In this document: positions 7,060 to 8,868 of the stretch, piece after piece
Numbering within the stretch: the stretch's first letter is position 1
Layout: every line of letters starts with the position of its first letter
DNA from: CAZFZT01 sp964523675
Lineage (GTDB): Bacteria; Planctomycetota; Phycisphaerae; Phycisphaerales; SM1A02
Assembly: GCA_964523675.1 (NCBI GenBank)
Contig: CAZFZT010000106.1
Coordinates: forward strand, 1-8,868
Direction of reading: 5' to 3'
DNA: 8,868 nt
Notes under the pieces: generated by a model
Databases searched by the model: none
What the model was told of the DNA's origin: nothing
The model's input: only the letters and a program-made list of their open reading frames with translations
Made by a program: the position numbers and the translations under genes

Positions 7060-7923
7060 TTATCCCCAGTTGGCGAGGAGATCGAGCAGGTCGGGCACGC
7101 CGACCGAGCCATCGCCAGTGAGGTCCGCTGGACAATCGCCGGGGTCTACACACTCGCCCCACGAAGCCAGCAGGATCAAAAGGTCGGGCACGCCGACTGA
7201 ACCGTCATCGTCGAGGTCGGCCGGGTTCTGCGGGGTCAGGACGTATGTGATCTGAAGAGCCGGCTGAATGTCCTCGAACGCTTCGTGCGTGGCGAACTGC
7301 TTGACGGTATGCACAACGGATTCATTGCCCTGCACCAGCCAGCCGTAGCTGGTCGAGGGATTGTCAAGCCAGTCCTGGACGTCGGCCACGAGTTGAGGCG
7401 TGCTCTCCCACGTGTACCAGTTCACCGTATCGACGATCTTGCTGGCGCTGACGACGTCACTGAAATCGCCTCCGGCCGTCGTCCAGGTTGTGCCCGGCCA
7501 GAAGCGATGCGACCAGGTCGCATCATTTGGTGTCGCCGGTGCGCCTTGGCCGCCAAAGCCGTCCGAGGTGCCCTCGCCCCAATCAGCAAGCATGCGCCTG
7601 AGCGACACTTCCTGCGGACCGACGATCGTTTGTGACATGTAAAGTGTCAGCGAGACTTCGGTGATCGTGGCCCCTGCCGGGACGGCGCTTGCGACATCAA
7701 AGGCGAGCACACCTCGCCGCCGCGTCCCGCCGCCCATTGGCCCGACGCGCCCGGCATACATCTGCTCGGCTGCCCCGAGACTGACGTTCCCGCTGGCGGT
7801 CTGAATCAGCGTATTGTCCTTACTGCTGGTAATGGTCACCGTCTCGGGCGAGCCGGCAAAGAGCGGGGACGAAACTCCAAAAACGATTGCAGACGCAAGG
7901 CACAGCGGGCGGATCGAGGGCAT
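7060..7923 (-). CDS. Secreted DNRLRE-domain protein with two dockerin-like C-terminal repeats
   Basis: 287 residues from ATG at 7923. Signal peptide: residues 1-23, hydrophobic LCLASAIVFGVSSPLFA, likely cut before Gly24. Residues ~27-228 resemble the DNRLRE domain, a beta-sandwich found on surface and secreted proteins: a TVTITSSKDNTLIQ start, a GVLAFDVASAVPAGATITEVSL core and a GWLVQGNE-type strand before the end. Two calcium-loop repeats follow, 31 residues apart: DLDDDGSVGVPDLLILLASWG (236-256) and DLTGDGSVGVPDLLDLLANWG (267-287), with D-x-D/T-x-D-G-S loops and Cys258/Cys264 between them, which may form a disulfide. Such terminal repeats are frequent in secreted planctomycete proteins and may serve surface attachment; that role is inference. 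The frame continues upstream to 8076, but the signal peptide and a GGAG site favour 7923; an ATG at 7938 would add five residues. A -10-like TATGAT lies on this strand at 7980-7975 without a good -35. Confidence 0.88.
   Translation of the reverse strand: MPSIRPLCLASAIVFGVSSPLFAGSPETVTITSSKDNTLIQTASGNVSLGAAEQMYAGRVGPMGGGTRRRGVLAFDVASAVPAGATITEVSLTLYMSQTIVGPQEVSLRRMLADWGEGTSDGFGGQGAPATPNDATWSHRFWPGTTWTTAGGDFSDVVSASKIVDTVNWYTWESTPQLVADVQDWLDNPSTSYGWLVQGNESVVHTVKQFATHEAFEDIQPALQITYVLTPQNPADLDDDGSVGVPDLLILLASWGECVDPGDCPADLTGDGSVGVPDLLDLLANWG
7088..7197. repeat. 17-bp direct repeat encoding the dockerin-like loops
   Basis: AGGTCGGGCACGCCGAC occurs at 7088-7104 and again at 7181-7197, exactly 93 bp (31 codons) apart, with weaker similarity around each copy. 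It encodes the V-G-V-P-D-L core of each calcium-loop repeat. Near-identity at DNA level points to recent duplication or gene conversion between the two repeats. Confidence 0.85.
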
Positions 7924-7932
7924 CTTTACTTT

Positions 7933-7936
7933 CTCC
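7933..7936 (-). promoter_or_regulatory. Shine-Dalgarno of the DNRLRE gene
   Basis: On the minus strand GGAG stands 9 nt before the ATG at 7923 within GGAGAAAGTAAAGATG. The alternative ATG at 7938 has a purine run directly against it, too close for good spacing. This supports 7923 as the start. Confidence 0.5.
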
Positions 7937-8098
7937 ATTCTTCCAGAAATCTCCAGTGACGCGGCGAACGCATCATCATAACGCGCCCGCAGCGAAATGC
8001 ACGGTGAATGTTCGCAGCAAGACCCGTTCCGGTGTCGATTTTTCGGCCCATTGTGCTTATCGGGCGCGCCACGCAAACTGCCTCGGGCTCATCAAGTC

Positions 8099-8127
8099 TT
8101 CTCAAATCGACCGCGATCGGTTATAGT
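8099..8127 (+). promoter_or_regulatory. Putative sigma70-type promoter of the membrane-protein gene
   Basis: TTCTCA (8099-8104; 4 of 6 matches to the -35 consensus) and TATAGT (8122-8127; 5 of 6 matches to the -10 consensus) are separated by 17 bp. Transcription would start near 8134, leaving a leader of about 54 nt. It lies in the 264-bp region between the divergent DNRLRE and membrane-protein genes. Apart from this promoter and the leader hairpin, I see no gene in 7924-8187. Confidence 0.45.
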
Positions 8128-8137
8128 CGCTGCCAAT

Positions 8138-8156
8138 GGGATCGGGCGGCGATCCC
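8138..8156 (+). promoter_or_regulatory. Hairpin in the 5' leader of the membrane-protein gene
   Basis: GGGATC (8138-8143) and GATCCC (8151-8156) form a perfect 6-bp stem around a 7-nt GC-rich loop. It falls just after the predicted transcription start and about 19 nt before the ribosome-binding site. It could be a leader stem or an operator half-site pair; no T-run follows, so termination is unlikely. Confidence 0.35.
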
Positions 8157-8174
8157 TTCTCGTGCAAGGGACAA

Positions 8175-8180
8175 CAGGAG
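8175..8180 (+). promoter_or_regulatory. Ribosome-binding site (CAGGAG)
   Basis: CAGGAG ends 7 nt before the ATG at 8188, a near-ideal Shine-Dalgarno distance. It is the clearest such site in the window and fixes the start of the membrane-protein gene. Confidence 0.75.
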
Positions 8181-8187
8181 ATCTGCA

Positions 8188-8868
8188 ATGCGAATCCTTA
8201 CGGGACTCTTAGGCGGCGTCGTCGCGGGACTGATTGGCGCGGCGGCATGGGCGGCTGTGGGGCATTTTCTGAACTACGAGCTTGGCATTCTTGCTTGGGG
8301 CATCGGTGTCGTTGTCGGCTTGGGCGTCGCCCTCGGCACCAGCAGGGAAGGCGGCGCGCTGTACGGCGTCACTGCCGCCGCCGTTGCCATCGGCTCGATC
8401 ATGCTTGGCAAGTGGATGTGGCTCTCGCTAGCGCTGAACGCCTCGGTCGACGATGAGTCGCTCATCGCATACACGGCTGACATCATCATCGAGGAGCGGA
8501 TTGAAGCCGGGCGGCCCGCCAGGCATCTGCATGAGTTTGACTCGGACCGGCCGCTGCGTGACTTCTACGCACCTGATGTCTGGCGCGAAGCATCGGACCG
8601 CTGGAAGGCCTACTCTCCGCAAGAGCAGGAGCGATATCGGCGCGTTCCCTCAATGCTCAATCCGCACCTCCTGCTGGTCTATCTAGCAGATGGCGTCGTC
8701 ATCGAACTTCAAGAGAAGGGTGAGACGATTGAATGGCCGGGGGAAGATGACATCACAACCGCGTGGCGACAGGCCCACTACCCGACTGACATCTGGGCCG
8801 AGGCGGAGCGGCGATGGAACGCGTGGTCTCCCGAAGATCAGCAGGCGCATATCGCATGGGTTGAGCAG
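8188..8868 (+). CDS. Unrecognised three-helix membrane protein with duplicated soluble module, 3'-truncated
   Basis: The frame opens with ATG at 8188 behind a good Shine-Dalgarno and runs 227 codons without a stop to the window edge. Three hydrophobic segments are visible: ~3-28 (ILTGLLGGVVAGLIGAAAW), 31-50 (ELGILAWGIGVVVGLGVALG) and 56-82 (GALYGVTAAAVAIGSIMLGK). They are rich in Gly and Ala, so the helices may pack tightly. A mostly hydrophilic part follows, holding two related modules (res ~91-152 and ~161-223). Each begins with a Y-x-A-D-x-x-x-x-E-like stretch and ends in a P-x-D-x-W-x-E-A-x-x-R-W-x-A-x-S-P-x-x-Q-like motif: A-P-D-V-W132 in copy one and P-T-D-I-W203 in copy two. The Arg/Trp-rich amphipathic helix could bind a partner or the membrane surface. 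I do not recognise the family well enough to name a function; I have a vague impression of similar unnamed planctomycete proteins. It diverges from the DNRLRE gene. Confidence 0.85.
   Translation, partial: MRILTGLLGGVVAGLIGAAAWAAVGHFLNYELGILAWGIGVVVGLGVALGTSREGGALYGVTAAAVAIGSIMLGKWMWLSLALNASVDDESLIAYTADIIIEERIEAGRPARHLHEFDSDRPLRDFYAPDVWREASDRWKAYSPQEQERYRRVPSMLNPHLLLVYLADGVVIELQEKGETIEWPGEDDITTAWRQAHYPTDIWAEAERRWNAWSPEDQQAHIAWVEQ
8458..8856 (+). repeat. Tandem ~70-residue module within the membrane protein
   Basis: Codons for residues ~91-152 (8458-8643) and ~161-223 (8668-8856) encode aligned copies. Anchors are Tyr95/Tyr165, Asp98/Asp168, Trp132/Trp203, Glu134/Glu205, Trp139/Trp210 and Ser-Pro at 143-144/214-215, giving an offset of 70-71 residues. 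The DNA copies have diverged, so the duplication is old. More copies may lie beyond the window edge. Confidence 0.7.

Noticed and set aside
7924..8076. Upstream extension of the DNRLRE ORF
   Set aside because: The signal peptide starts at the ATG at 7923, which has a GGAG site; the extension would bury it.
8136..8456. Plus-strand ORF of 106 codons overlapping the membrane-protein gene
   Set aside because: It is Arg-rich and out of frame with the membrane protein, which has the ribosome-binding site, hydrophobic segments and an uninterrupted frame.

Overview
The window is about 60% GC by eye, gene-dense, and looks like chromosomal DNA from a planctomycete, probably of the Phycisphaerales type. 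The main clues are a secreted DNRLRE-type protein with two C-terminal calcium-loop (dockerin-like) repeats ending in WG, a TPR family with PWDLW and GHLVHMPAHI motifs that I associate with planctomycetes and related phyla, and sparse Shine-Dalgarno signals. The assignment rests on recalled family resemblance, not on a search. I see no rRNA, tRNA, CRISPR array, insertion sequence or phage gene.

Layout from left to right: (1) the 3' part of a TPR protein on + (1-1236); (2) convergent with it, a two-gene minus-strand unit made of an S9 acylaminoacyl-peptidase-like serine peptidase (3852-1687) followed after a single base by a small DUF3568-type lipoprotein (1685-1248, GTG start); (3) diverging from the peptidase across 57 bp, an M20-family ArgE-like deacylase on + (3910-5100); (4) convergent with it, a secreted DUF885 putative metallopeptidase on - (6996-5164); (5) on the same strand and upstream of it, the DNRLRE/dockerin-like secreted protein (7923-7060); (6) after a 264-bp divergent control region, a three-helix membrane protein on + (8188 to the window end, open) whose soluble part holds two copies of a roughly 70-residue module.

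Three hydrolases with different chemistry (serine S9, two-metal M20, HExxPGH-type DUF885) lie side by side, so the centre of the window reads as a peptide or N-acyl-amino-acid breakdown locus. The S9/M20 divergent pair would suit a two-step route in which the first enzyme frees N-acyl-amino acids from blocked peptides and the second removes the acyl group. This is inference; no arginine-biosynthesis genes flank the ArgE-like gene.

The least ordinary items are an 18-bp-stem inverted repeat inside the lipoprotein gene (1331-1375), the duplicated W-x-E-A/R-W/S-P-x-x-Q module in the unrecognised membrane protein, and the histidine-rich motifs plus terminal C-x-C in the TPR protein. I found no clearly new multi-gene system such as a defence island.
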